Below are positions 52,049 to 59,949 of a stretch of DNA of 64,000 nt, in pieces. Source of the DNA: Mucilaginibacter boryungensis (GTDB lineage Bacteria > Bacteroidota > Bacteroidia > Sphingobacteriales > Sphingobacteriaceae); contig NZ_JADFFM010000002.1 of the NCBI RefSeq assembly GCF_015221995.1, positions 1,488,001 through 1,552,000 of the forward strand, in the 5' to 3' direction. The first letter of the stretch is position 1, and the number at the start of each line of letters is the position of its first letter. The translations under genes were made by a program, and so were the position numbers. Below the pieces are notes generated by a model, which had not been told where the DNA came from, made no database searches, and saw only the letters and a program-made list of their open reading frames with translations.

Positions 52049-52585
52049 ATGAAAACGACGGTAGCCGATCTGGAATTTGAGAAACTGATAGACCAGAGTA
52101 CAATTCAACAGCGTATAGCAGAGATAGCTGCGCACCTGAACACGGATTATGCTGAGCGTAGTCCAATTTTTATTGGCGTGTTGAATGGCAGCTTTCTTTT
52201 CATTGCCGATCTGATCAAACACATTAACGTTCCCTGCGAGGTTACCTTCACCAAACTGGCATCATACTATGGCGGTACGGCCACCAGCGGCAAAATACGC
52301 GAGGATATTGATTTGGTTGTAGATATTAAAGACCGCGACATTATAATTGTAGAAGACATTATTGATAGCGGAAACACCCTGAAATATCTTGTCGAGAAGC
52401 TATATCAGCGTAAACCAGCTTCTATTCGTGTATGTTCATTATTACTAAAGCCCGAGGCTATTGAGGTTTCTATAGAAGAATTAACCTATGTGGGCTTCCA
52501 CATTAAAAATGAATTTGTGGTAGGCTATGGGCTCGACTACAAGGAACAAGGCCGTAACCTGCTGGATATTTACAGGAAGGTGTAA
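52049..52585 (+). CDS. hpt: hypoxanthine phosphoribosyltransferase
   Basis: A 178-residue purine salvage enzyme. The PRPP-binding loop is IIIVEDIIDSGNT (98-110) with Glu102/Asp103. FIGVLNGSFLFIADL carries the pyrophosphate loop, and LASYYGGTATSGKI is the flexible loop. YGLDYKEQGRNL near the C-terminus matches the Hpt subgroup. It is followed by palindromic repeat copy 4. Confidence 0.94.
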   Translation: MKTTVADLEFEKLIDQSTIQQRIAEIAAHLNTDYAERSPIFIGVLNGSFLFIADLIKHINVPCEVTFTKLASYYGGTATSGKIREDIDLVVDIKDRDIIIVEDIIDSGNTLKYLVEKLYQRKPASIRVCSLLLKPEAIEVSIEELTYVGFHIKNEFVVGYGLDYKEQGRNLLDIYRKV

Positions 52586-52601
52586 ACCTTCAATAGCCAC
52601 G

Positions 52602-52685
52602 TGTCATTTCGAACGAGGTACAAGGAGAAATCTTCTGCGATTTGTTACTTCACGTATAAAATTTCTCCCGCTGGTCGAAATGACA
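52602..52685. repeat. palindromic TGTCATTTCGAACGA element, copy 4
   Basis: An 84-bp copy, with the left end TGTCATTTCGAACGAGG, AAGGAGAAATCTTCTGCG, the right CGTATAAAATTTCTCCCGC and GTCGAAATGACA. It lies between co-directional hpt and the slipin gene. Confidence 0.8.
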
Positions 52686-52878
52686 GTTTGATTATCTCCC
52701 CCCAACTGTGCTGGTACTGTGCTGATTTGTAAGAAATATTTGCACCATATTGTGCAATGTATCTACATTTACTCAACAATCGCGTACCGGTGAACCTTTC
52801 CCCGACGTCTAAAAATCCTCCCGGAACTTAACAGGCAGGCGATTAAAAACTAATCACACAAATAATCAAACACACATC

Positions 52879-53652
52879 ATGACAACAGGATTAATTATTG
52901 CATTTATTGCATTGGTTTTATTGGTAATGGGGGTAAAAATTGCCCAGGAATATCAGCGCGCTATCGTTTTCCGTTTGGGGCGCTATCATGCTACAAAAGG
53001 GCCCGGGTTGTATTTCATCATTCCCTTTATCGACACCCAAATGAAAGTGGACATCCGTACCCGTACCGTTGACCTGGAACAACAGGAAACCATTACCAAA
53101 GATAGTGTTACTATAAAAGTTAACGCAGTGCTTTGGTTTAAGGTGATAAACCCCGAGGATGCTATTATTAAAGTGGCTAACTACAACCAGGCGGTGTATC
53201 AATTTTCGGTTACCGCGTTAAGGAATATTATTGGTCAGCATTTGCTGGACGAGGTTTTGCGCGAACGTGAGCAGATCAACGCCACCCTGCAAAAAATTGT
53301 CGATTCGGCCACCGAACCCTGGGGTATAAAAATTGAAATGGTGGAAATGAAGGACGTGGAAATACCTGAAAGCATGCAGCGTGCCATGGCCCGCGAAGCC
53401 GAAGCCATCCGCGAGAAACGTGCCCGTATTATTAAAGCCGAAGCAGAGCTGGACGCCTCAATAAAATTAACCCAGGGCGCTAAACAAATGGAAGGTAGCC
53501 CCATAGCCTTAGAGTTGCGCCGTATGCAGATGCTTTCGGAAATTGGTATCGATAATAACACTACTACGGTAATGCTTATCCCATCCGATTTTACAACTGC
53601 CGCTAAAAGCTTCACCGAAATGGTGAATTTGCAAAAGGGCAAAACTGAATAA
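52879..53652 (+). CDS. slipin / stomatin-like SPFH protein
   Basis: A 257-residue membrane-associated protein. An N-terminal hydrophobic hairpin (LIIAFIALVLLVMGVKIA) is followed by the SPFH domain (~20-195: EYQRAIVFRLGRYHATKGPG, in pieces; DIRTRTVDLEQQETITKD). A coiled coil follows (AREAEAIREKRARIIKAEAE). Slipins organise membrane microdomains and often accompany NfeD proteases, but no nfeD gene is next to it. It is monocistronic. Confidence 0.92.
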   Translation: MTTGLIIAFIALVLLVMGVKIAQEYQRAIVFRLGRYHATKGPGLYFIIPFIDTQMKVDIRTRTVDLEQQETITKDSVTIKVNAVLWFKVINPEDAIIKVANYNQAVYQFSVTALRNIIGQHLLDEVLREREQINATLQKIVDSATEPWGIKIEMVEMKDVEIPESMQRAMAREAEAIREKRARIIKAEAELDASIKLTQGAKQMEGSPIALELRRMQMLSEIGIDNNTTTVMLIPSDFTTAAKSFTEMVNLQKGKTE

Positions 53653-53668
53653 AAGTACCTCAGCCGGG

Positions 53669-54682
53669 TTATTTATAATCCGGCTGGTTGTTTTTAAGCC
53701 AGCCATCAAGATCGCTCATTTGCTGGACGTTGGTTTTGGCCCATTTGGCGCTTTCGGGAGTGCTTAGACTAATCAACCGCGCGAATGCAGGCATATTTGG
53801 TGTTTGAGATAGTTTGTAAAAATCATCGGCTAATGCGTGCCAAAACTGGTATTTTTCCTGTGGTGTTGTACCTAAAGCTATAAAGATGGCGCTAAGCTGC
53901 GCTGAAAGCAGGTCGCCTGCGCTGGCGTACCTACGCCTGGAAAACGGCGCAATGGCTTTAGCAATGACCTGGTTTGGGGCATTCACACCTGCTTCAATAG
54001 CATGCGGTCGCACCTCACCTGGCTCGGGCTTTAACACACCGCCCTGCAGAATATGCTGCAGGTTACCATACGCCTCGGCACTACGTGCAGTGTTGGGTTC
54101 TAAAACTAAGAATTCGCATAAACCTAACAAGGCAGGCACCCGTTTATTTTGATGAAAGCATACCAACGCATAAAGGCGCATGCTGCTCGCCTGTTTCGGA
54201 TCAATATTAATAGCTCCTATTGCCGCTTGTTCGGCTTCAGCATATTGGCGGTTGCGGAAATACGCCAGCCCTAAATTGTAGCGCAGGGGTTGATAAGCCG
54301 GGTTGGCTTTGATACCCGCCTGATAGCTTGCTATTGCCTTTTGTGGCTGATGCTGCTGATCGTAAATACTTCCGGCCAGATCGTACGCCCCGGTGATGAG
54401 GTTAGTTGATGCCGAAGTTGATTTAAATACTTTCTCTAAATACGGGATGCCATCCAACCCCTTACCCATGGCGTTAAGCGAGAAGGCCAATTGATAATTA
54501 CCTGGGTCGTAATCAGGGTCGATAGCCAAGGCGGCTTTGTATTTTGCTATCGCGCCGGCATAATCTTTCTGGTTGTGTAACTCAATCCCCTCACGCACAA
54601 GCAATTTCGGATCACCGGTTTGGGCGAAGCAATAGTTAACGCATATTAAAAAAACGAAAAGTATTTTAGAGATAAGTTTCAT
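53669..54682 (-). CDS. secreted tetratricopeptide-repeat protein
   Basis: A 337-residue exported protein with signal peptide MKLISKILFVFLICVNYCFAQ. TPR units appear from residue ~30 (REGIELHNQKDYAGAIAKYK, AALAIDPDYDPGNYQLAFSL, IASYQAGIKANPAYQPLRY, NLGLAYFRNRQYAEAEQAAI). The C-terminal ~120 residues have no clear motif. It is probably a periplasmic scaffold; partner unknown. Confidence 0.83.
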   Translation of the reverse strand: MKLISKILFVFLICVNYCFAQTGDPKLLVREGIELHNQKDYAGAIAKYKAALAIDPDYDPGNYQLAFSLNAMGKGLDGIPYLEKVFKSTSASTNLITGAYDLAGSIYDQQHQPQKAIASYQAGIKANPAYQPLRYNLGLAYFRNRQYAEAEQAAIGAINIDPKQASSMRLYALVCFHQNKRVPALLGLCEFLVLEPNTARSAEAYGNLQHILQGGVLKPEPGEVRPHAIEAGVNAPNQVIAKAIAPFSRRRYASAGDLLSAQLSAIFIALGTTPQEKYQFWHALADDFYKLSQTPNMPAFARLISLSTPESAKWAKTNVQQMSDLDGWLKNNQPDYK

Positions 54683-54825
54683 GGATAATAAACGCTTAAT
54701 GTGGCTTAGTGTTACATTTTAAAACTTCACTAAGGTAAATCTTAATCAGGATTCATACATCATAAACTCGATTTGTGGTCTAAACTAAGCGCAATTGCAC
54801 CTAACTTTGTATAATGACCTATGAT

Positions 54826-55557
54826 TTAAGCAAATTGAGCAATAGCGTTGCCGGTTATAGTTTCCAAAGTTTTTATGTATTTATAGCGCATCTTTTTTAA
54901 ATACCCGCTAAACGTATTACCACCAGCTTTAAACAACTTGCTATGTGCAAACCAAACTACGCAGGCAGTAGCATAAAAGAAATACTTGTAAGCTTTTTTG
55001 CGCCAGACGCGCGAGAAAGCATTTTTATTACAATATACATTGGCCAAACGCTCGGTTTGGAAGGTAATGTGATGGGCTTCGTCAATCAATATATCAGTGC
55101 ATATTTCTTTTAACAGGGTGCAGTTGGTGGCGTCTTTAAGCGCCTGGTAAAATATTTGTGCAGTACTTTCCACCACCAGTACAGTGAGCGTCAGCATTTC
55201 CATATTTGAATTTAAATGCCGTATGAACCTGAACATGTTATCGCCCAAATTATTTTTTATACGCGGCTTGCCGATAGCATCTAAGTAACGCCCCAGGTTA
55301 TTGCCATGTTTCTGTTCCTCTTTAATAAACAGTTTTGTAGCTTCCAGGTAATCCGGATCATTAGTTCTGATAGCATGGCGTGCCGCCATATTTGTTAGTT
55401 GAACACCTTCCGATGTTTCACCCAATTGCCATATTTGTAAGGAGTATAATATGGTTGTTAATTCAGCTTGGGTTAACTGTGGTTTAGTTTCCCAGTTTAT
55501 ACGTTGCTGCCGGGCATTTGCCTTGAAATAGCCGATCCAGTAAGTGCTTGTTTTCAT
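54826..55557 (-). CDS. ferritin-like diiron-fold protein
   Basis: A 243-residue helical protein with carboxylate-bridged diiron ligands in the right order: Glu50 (GETSEGV), Glu81-x2-His84 (KEEQKHG), Glu130 (VVESTAQ) and Glu160-x2-His163 (DEAHH). It belongs with ferritin-like domain proteins rather than ferritin proper (longer, no nucleation-site pattern). An oxygenase or oxidase role is possible but unshown. Upstream, a palindrome at 55575-55591 overlaps its -7 box and matches that of the winged-helix operon 51 bp upstream. Confidence 0.75.
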   Translation of the reverse strand: MKTSTYWIGYFKANARQQRINWETKPQLTQAELTTILYSLQIWQLGETSEGVQLTNMAARHAIRTNDPDYLEATKLFIKEEQKHGNNLGRYLDAIGKPRIKNNLGDNMFRFIRHLNSNMEMLTLTVLVVESTAQIFYQALKDATNCTLLKEICTDILIDEAHHITFQTERLANVYCNKNAFSRVWRKKAYKYFFYATACVVWFAHSKLFKAGGNTFSGYLKKMRYKYIKTLETITGNAIAQFA

Positions 55558-55574
55558 ATTTTGGTTTTTAAAGT

Positions 55575-55593
55575 ACTTTGAATTTCAAAGTTA
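55575..55593 (-). promoter_or_regulatory. operator-like palindrome plus -7 box before the ferritin-like gene
   Basis: ACTTTGAATTTCAAAGT (55575-55591) is a perfect 17-bp palindrome. On the minus strand TAACTTTG (55586-55593) is an exact TAnnTTTG -7 box, so a protein bound here would block polymerase. A close copy sits at 56561-56577. Confidence 0.65.
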
Positions 55594-55608
55594 ATATGTA
55601 AAAAAAAT

Positions 55609-55914
55609 TTAGCCTACTTTTTGATGTTTAATTAATTGCTCCAATGCATCCAGGTGTGCTTTAAAAGCTTGCTTGCCTTTTGTGGTTGCCTCATAATTAG
55701 TATTGGGTTTACGCCCTAAAAACGATTTGTTTACCAAAATATATTCCTCCTTCTCCAAACCCTTCAGGTGCGATGCCAGGTTACCGTCGGTTACGCCCAG
55801 CAGTTCTTTAAGCGCGTTAAAATCATACCGCTCGTTCACCACCAGTATACTCATAATTTGTAACCTTATACGGTTCTCAAAAGCCTTATCAAGTTTATCA
55901 AAAGGGATGCTCAC
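55609..55914 (-). CDS. winged-helix transcriptional regulator
   Basis: A 101-residue DNA-binding protein with a helix-turn-helix (FNALKELLGVTDGNLASHLK) and wing (EEYILVNKSFLGRKPNTNYE). It is of the small MarR/ArsR-like winged-helix type (HTH_27) common in Bacteroidota. The start chosen is GTG at 55914, which overlaps the stop of the upstream membrane protein as GTGA. A longer frame start would run deep into that gene. It has no metal-binding cysteines. Likely target sites are the two ACTTTGA...TCAAAGT palindromes (inference). Confidence 0.83.
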   Translation of the reverse strand: MSIPFDKLDKAFENRIRLQIMSILVVNERYDFNALKELLGVTDGNLASHLKGLEKEEYILVNKSFLGRKPNTNYEATTKGKQAFKAHLDALEQLIKHQKVG

Positions 55915-56552
55915 TTGTCGTATTTTAAATACATAATGCTGCCATAAATAATGTGTAACACACCAAAGCCAATAGCCCAAAACAGCAAGCCATAGCCGGG
56001 ATAAAGTGCAGCTATCAAACCTAATATAATTTCGTTAATACCAAGATATTGTACGCCTTTAAAAGTGTAATTACCCGCACCAACTAATGCCAGTCCGTAA
56101 AAAATAAGCGATGCCGGCGCAACAATACCGAAATAACCACGCAAAGCAAATAAAAACATTAATGCACCACCCGTTAATAATGGTACAAGCATATTAAACA
56201 CCAGCGCCTTACTGCTGGCCCCCCAAAATGGTTGCCCCGTGCGCCTGGCTTTGCGCAAACTTAAAATAAAGCCTGTAGCTATTGATGATAGTAATACCAC
56301 AATCGCTACAAAAAACAACTCGGCAAGGGTTACAATGTAATCGTTTATACTGCCCTCGTAAAAAAAACCGCGCACCGGCCGCTTTATATCAATGGGGTTT
56401 ATATAAATAATACGATAAGCAATTGCTGCCCCAATTAAAGCGTAAACACCGGCTAATATGCCCGATAAGCCGCTAAGGGACAGGAATTTGGATGACCGCT
56501 CCATTAAACTCCGAATAGAGGCAAGGTCTTGCTGTACTTGATTTTCTTTCAC
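55911..56552 (-). CDS. six-helix membrane protein paired with winged-helix regulator
   Basis: A 213-residue integral membrane protein with helices LSGILAGVYALIGAAIAY, IVTLAELFFVAIVVLLSSIA, ALVFNMLVPLLTGGALMFL, YFGIVAPASLIFYGLALVG, EIILGLIAALYPGYGLLFW and FGVLHIIYGSIMYL. No named family recognised. It is translationally coupled to the winged-helix gene (GTGA overlap), a pairing seen often in this phylum. It may anchor, sense for or be controlled by the regulator. Confidence 0.7.
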   Translation of the reverse strand: MKENQVQQDLASIRSLMERSSKFLSLSGLSGILAGVYALIGAAIAYRIIYINPIDIKRPVRGFFYEGSINDYIVTLAELFFVAIVVLLSSIATGFILSLRKARRTGQPFWGASSKALVFNMLVPLLTGGALMFLFALRGYFGIVAPASLIFYGLALVGAGNYTFKGVQYLGINEIILGLIAALYPGYGLLFWAIGFGVLHIIYGSIMYLKYDK

Positions 56553-56560
56553 GCAAAAGT

Positions 56561-56577
56561 ACTTTGATGTTCAAAGT
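56561..56577 (-). promoter_or_regulatory. operator-like palindrome before the membrane-protein/regulator operon
   Basis: ACTTTGATGTTCAAAGT: arms ACTTTGA / TCAAAGT with a 3-bp centre, 8 bp before the ATG at 56552. On the minus strand TTACTTTG (56572-56579) is a 7-of-8 match to the -7 box. It is nearly identical to the site at 55575-55591. Confidence 0.65.
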
Positions 56578-56701
56578 AATAGATAAGAAATTGCATTTCA
56601 AAATATTTTACGAAAATTATTGCTGTTATAAGAGGGACTATAAGTACTAAAACAACCGTGTGCCTGTTGTGTTATAAGGGTAAACAACGGAACAAAATAT
56701 C

Positions 56702-56953
56702 ATGGAAACTACTCAAAATACAGCGCCAACAAGCGGTAGCAACGGGCATTATGAATTTACCATCAACTATGCAGGCAGGGAATTAGATTGCATTGTTGAT
56801 AAGGATGACGATATCTTAAACGTAAAGATGGAAAATATAGAAGCCAAGCTACAGGTGGAGCCAGATGGCACCGTACACCAGATAGGCGGCAACACACTTC
56901 CCGAATCCAATATTGAATTTATTAAAAAGGAAGTGCTTGGACACGAGGTATAG
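56702..56953 (+). CDS. small hypothetical protein
   Basis: An 83-residue acidic soluble protein with a beta-rich pattern (HYEFTINYAGRELDCIVDKD, DILNVKMENIEAKLQVEPDG, TVHQIGGNTLP). No signal peptide, motif or known family. The gene has its own ATG with a short AT-rich leader and is divergent from the membrane-protein operon. Confidence 0.6.
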   Translation: METTQNTAPTSGSNGHYEFTINYAGRELDCIVDKDDDILNVKMENIEAKLQVEPDGTVHQIGGNTLPESNIEFIKKEVLGHEV

Positions 56954-56978
56954 TTGTAGCCCACTTAAATCTATCTGC

Positions 56979-57014
56979 CCTATTCCCTCTCCTTTGGAGA
57001 GGACAGGGTGAGAC
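56979..57014. repeat. CCCTCTCCTTTGGAGAGG-type intergenic palindrome
   Basis: CCCTCTCCTTTGGAGAGGAC followed by AGGGTGAGA, a common Bacteroidota intergenic repeat type, between convergent genes. It may double as a terminator. A decayed relative (CTTTGGAGAGGGGGGTAT) lies near 24762-24780. Confidence 0.5.
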
Positions 57015-57015
57015 C

Positions 57016-57741
57016 CTATCCTAACACCTCCTCCAATACCTCGTGCGAGCGGATATTGCCAAAACCTTCTATGTGCTGGGCGAAGTATTCCAGCATTTTA
57101 CTTAGCAGGTAGCGGCGCTCATCATTCTTCAACACAAGCTGATCCATATTTTCAAAACCATATTTTAATAACTGGTAAAAGTTTTGTGTATGCGGCGGCG
57201 ACAGATACTGCCAATTTTCAGGCTTATACTTTGTAAAAACGCCGTTTCTCATATCAAAGTAGTCGGCATCGGCGGCTTTGTTTTGATCGGGATAAAAACC
57301 GAGGTATCGGCTTAGTCTCAATAAAAATACCAGGTGAAAATTAGCCGGGTTATTTGTTTGCTGGTCCAGCAATTCAACCGAATGGAATAAAAACTGGAAC
57401 AGATTTTCGTCAGGCGCCTGTTGCTTTACAGATTTATACAAAACCTCGTTCAAAAACATAATCAGACTGCTTTTAATTACATCATAAGGGATACTTTGTA
57501 AAACGGGCAGATTTTTTAGTTCCGCAATGCGCTGCACGGTCCCTGCGTTTTTATGATAAACCACCATATCCAGCAAATGCAGGGGCTGCAGCATATTGCG
57601 GTGTATTTTAGCCTTTGGTTTTTTGGCCCCGTTGACGATATAAGATTGCAGCCCAAACTTTTCGGTATATACCTGCACAACTACACTGCTTTCGCCGTAA
57701 TCGGTTACCTTAAAAACAATGCCGCGGGTTTTATGCAGCAT
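57016..57741 (-). CDS. recO: DNA repair protein RecO
   Basis: A 241-residue recombination mediator that helps load RecA with RecR. The N-terminal OB fold (KTRGIVFKVTDYGESSVVVQ, in pieces) holds FGLQSYIVNGAKKPKAK. The helical C-terminal domain has LSRYLGFYPD. The cysteine zinc finger of some RecO proteins is absent, as in many Bacteroidota. Its start overlaps the end of dgkA by 11 nt. Confidence 0.9.
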   Translation of the reverse strand: MLHKTRGIVFKVTDYGESSVVVQVYTEKFGLQSYIVNGAKKPKAKIHRNMLQPLHLLDMVVYHKNAGTVQRIAELKNLPVLQSIPYDVIKSSLIMFLNEVLYKSVKQQAPDENLFQFLFHSVELLDQQTNNPANFHLVFLLRLSRYLGFYPDQNKAADADYFDMRNGVFTKYKPENWQYLSPPHTQNFYQLLKYGFENMDQLVLKNDERRYLLSKMLEYFAQHIEGFGNIRSHEVLEEVLG

Positions 57742-58096
57742 GGATAAGCGTTAAAATTTTAGGTAAAAAAATAATGGTCCCGGTAACCAGCGCAAAAATG
57801 GCGGTAACCAAAACTGCCCCGGCCGCAATATCCTTCACGTGTCCGGCTTTGGTATTAAACTCGGGCGATACCAGGTCAGTTAATACCTCTATTGAAGTGT
57901 TAAACAGTTCGGCCGCTAATACCAGGGCCATGCAGAATATGATCCAGATCCACTCAATAGCCGACACTTTTAGGGCGTAACCCAGCAAAGCTGCCGTAAG
58001 AGATGCTACCAGGTGCACGCGGAAATTCAGTTGTGTAGCTGTAGCATACCAAATACCCTTAAATGCATAGCCAAAGCCACGGATCAGTTTTTTCAT
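57731..58096 (-). CDS. dgkA: diacylglycerol/undecaprenol kinase family protein
   Basis: A 121-residue trimeric membrane kinase. The start at 58096 gives MKKLIRGFGYAFKGIWYA, the standard family opening; a start at 58174 would add 26 unrelated residues. The catalytic segment AELFNTSIEVLTDLVSPEFN, then GHVKDIAAGAVLV, carries the conserved Glu and Asn. Three membrane helices. In this phylum substrates may be undecaprenol or lipid-A-cycle diacylglycerol; not resolved here. It overlaps recO by 11 nt. Confidence 0.88.
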   Translation of the reverse strand: MKKLIRGFGYAFKGIWYATATQLNFRVHLVASLTAALLGYALKVSAIEWIWIIFCMALVLAAELFNTSIEVLTDLVSPEFNTKAGHVKDIAAGAVLVTAIFALVTGTIIFLPKILTLIHAA

Positions 58097-58244
58097 TGCG
58101 TTAAAGATACGGACATTGTAATAAATGTTAAGGATAAAACAAATGGTAGCATAGGTGGGTAAAAATTTTCTCAACCAAGCTTATAAAATTGAAATGGACG
58201 AAATATTTTACCAAATTTGTAGTACCTTGACTTTTATTACTACA

Positions 58245-58252
58245 TACCTTTG
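58245..58252 (+). promoter_or_regulatory. candidate -7 box before the NtrC-type regulator gene
   Basis: TACCTTTG, an exact match to TAnnTTTG, 17 bp before the ATG at 58270. No -33 element with standard spacing was found. Confidence 0.4.
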
Positions 58253-58269
58253 AAGTCTACTATACTGCT

Positions 58270-59682
58270 ATGAAAAGAATACTCATTGTTGATGATGAAG
58301 TAAATGTTGGGCTATTGCTATCCAAATTTTTAACACGCAACAATTTTGATGTAACCACGGCCAACAACGGGGCAAGCGCCATGGAGCATCTAAAAAATGG
58401 TGAGTTTGACCTGGTGCTTTGCGATTTCAGGTTGGAGGATACCGATGGGCGGCAGATGCTGATCAACATCAAAAGCAGTTATCCAAAAACGGGAGTAATT
58501 ATTATAACGGGCTATTCGGATATTAAAATGGCCGTTGAACTCATTAAAATGGGCGCGTATGATTATATCACCAAACCCCTGTACCCCGACGAAATTCTGA
58601 ACACCATTACCAAAGCCATTGAAACCCGCCATGCCCTGTTAGAGGAAGAGCCGGTGGCGGCAGCTACGCCAAAGCCCGGCAAAAAACAAGTGCTTTCGGC
58701 CGAGTTTGTGGTGGGCACCAGTAAGGCTTCAAAAGAATTATTACGGCAGATTGAATTGGTTGCTCCAACTAATTACAGCGTAATTATTATGGGTGAAAGT
58801 GGTACCGGGAAAGAATCGGTGGCTAAAAGTATCCACCTGAACAGCCCGCGTCACGATAAGCCTTTTATAGCCATGGATTGCGGCTCGTTAACCAAGGAAC
58901 TGGCCCAAAGCGAATTTTTTGGTCACGAAAAAGGCTCATTCACCGGGGCACTTTATACCAAGATCGGTCACTTTGAAATGGCTAACGGCGGGACTTTGTT
59001 TTTAGACGAAGTAGGTAATTTATCTTATGATATACAAGCCGCACTATTACGTACGGTACAAGAACGCAAAGTAAAACGGATAGGTAGTACGAAAGAGATT
59101 GATCTGGATGTGCGCATTATTGTTGCCACTAACGAAAACTTACAGGAGGGCATTCAGAAAGGCCGTTTCCGCGAAGACCTGTTTCATCGGTTTAACGAGT
59201 TTGGTATTTATTTACCGGCCCTTCGTGAACGTGGAAGCGATATCATGTTATTGTCGAACCATTTTTTAAAGATGGCCAACGATGAATTAGGGCGTAACGT
59301 CACTTCCTTTTCGCCCGAGGTTGAAGAATGCTTTTTAACCTATCGCTGGCCTGGAAATATCCGCGAATTAAAAAACGTGGTACGCCGGGCCGCTTTATTA
59401 ACCGAAGGCGATGTTGTGCAAATGAAAGCCCTGCCACTGGAAATATCCATTAATGCCAAATATAGCTCGCCAGAACCAGCTACAAATCATTATAACGAAC
59501 CGGCGCAATTAGCTAAAGAACCCAAGCACGATTTAAAAAACGCAGCCCTGGAAGCAGAATACGATACTATTTTAAAGGTACTGCGCGAGGTGAACTTTAA
59601 TAAAACAAAAGCTGCCGAGATATTACAAATAGACCGTAAGACGTTATACAATAAAATGAAAGCCATTAACTTGGGCAAGTAG
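58270..59682 (+). CDS. sigma-54-dependent response regulator (NtrC family)
   Basis: A 470-residue activator. The receiver domain is at ~1-120 with Asp52 (LVLCDFRLED) and Lys in DYITKPL. The AAA+ domain is at ~150-390 with Walker A GESGTGKES, the sigma-54 contact loop KGSFTGAL (Ser where GAFTGA has Ala) and Walker B GTLFLDEVGN. GRFREDLFHRFN and YRWPGNIRELKNVVRR follow. The C-terminal Fis-type HTH is NFNKTKAAEILQIDRKTLY. No full histidine kinase is adjacent. A bare DHp-like protein starts 4 bp after its stop. Confidence 0.93.
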   Translation: MKRILIVDDEVNVGLLLSKFLTRNNFDVTTANNGASAMEHLKNGEFDLVLCDFRLEDTDGRQMLINIKSSYPKTGVIIITGYSDIKMAVELIKMGAYDYITKPLYPDEILNTITKAIETRHALLEEEPVAAATPKPGKKQVLSAEFVVGTSKASKELLRQIELVAPTNYSVIIMGESGTGKESVAKSIHLNSPRHDKPFIAMDCGSLTKELAQSEFFGHEKGSFTGALYTKIGHFEMANGGTLFLDEVGNLSYDIQAALLRTVQERKVKRIGSTKEIDLDVRIIVATNENLQEGIQKGRFREDLFHRFNEFGIYLPALRERGSDIMLLSNHFLKMANDELGRNVTSFSPEVEECFLTYRWPGNIRELKNVVRRAALLTEGDVVQMKALPLEISINAKYSSPEPATNHYNEPAQLAKEPKHDLKNAALEAEYDTILKVLREVNFNKTKAAEILQIDRKTLYNKMKAINLGK

Positions 59683-59686
59683 CATT

Positions 59687-59896
59687 ATGGAGCCGGAAAA
59701 AAATGAAACGGTAAATATCGAAGTTATTCGCCAGCTAAGGCACGATATCCGCAACGAGCTTTCGGGTATGATATTATGTATTGAACAACTACGCTACGAA
59801 TTAGCCAACGCCCCCGAAGACCAGCAGTACTACATGAAATCCATTAGTGAGGGGTGTATACACATTGATAAGTTTTTAGACGATATAGGGTCGTAG
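59687..59896 (+). CDS. stand-alone histidine-kinase DHp (H-box) domain protein
   Basis: A 69-residue protein, not matched to any named family I know. It looks like an isolated HisKA dimerisation/phosphotransfer domain. Helix 1 is VIRQLRHDIRNELSGMILCI with H-box His19, Asp20 and, at +4, Asn23 (the position of the phosphatase-critical Thr/Asn in HisKA kinases). Helix 2 is QQYYMKSISEGCIHIDKFLD. There is no ATP-binding domain. It starts 4 bp after the NtrC-type regulator and is surely co-translated, so phosphotransfer to or phosphatase action on that regulator is a reasonable inference. Confidence 0.68.
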   Translation: MEPEKNETVNIEVIRQLRHDIRNELSGMILCIEQLRYELANAPEDQQYYMKSISEGCIHIDKFLDDIGS

Positions 59897-59949
59897 ATAA
59901 CTTAATAACATGTACCAGCGGCTATTGCTAATAAAGTACAGACCCAATT

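Noticed and set aside
58925-58950. GSFTGA variant in the sigma-54 contact loop as a loss of sigma-54 use
   Set aside because: Ser in place of the first Ala is a tolerated variant, and all other AAA+ motifs and the Fis-type domain are intact.
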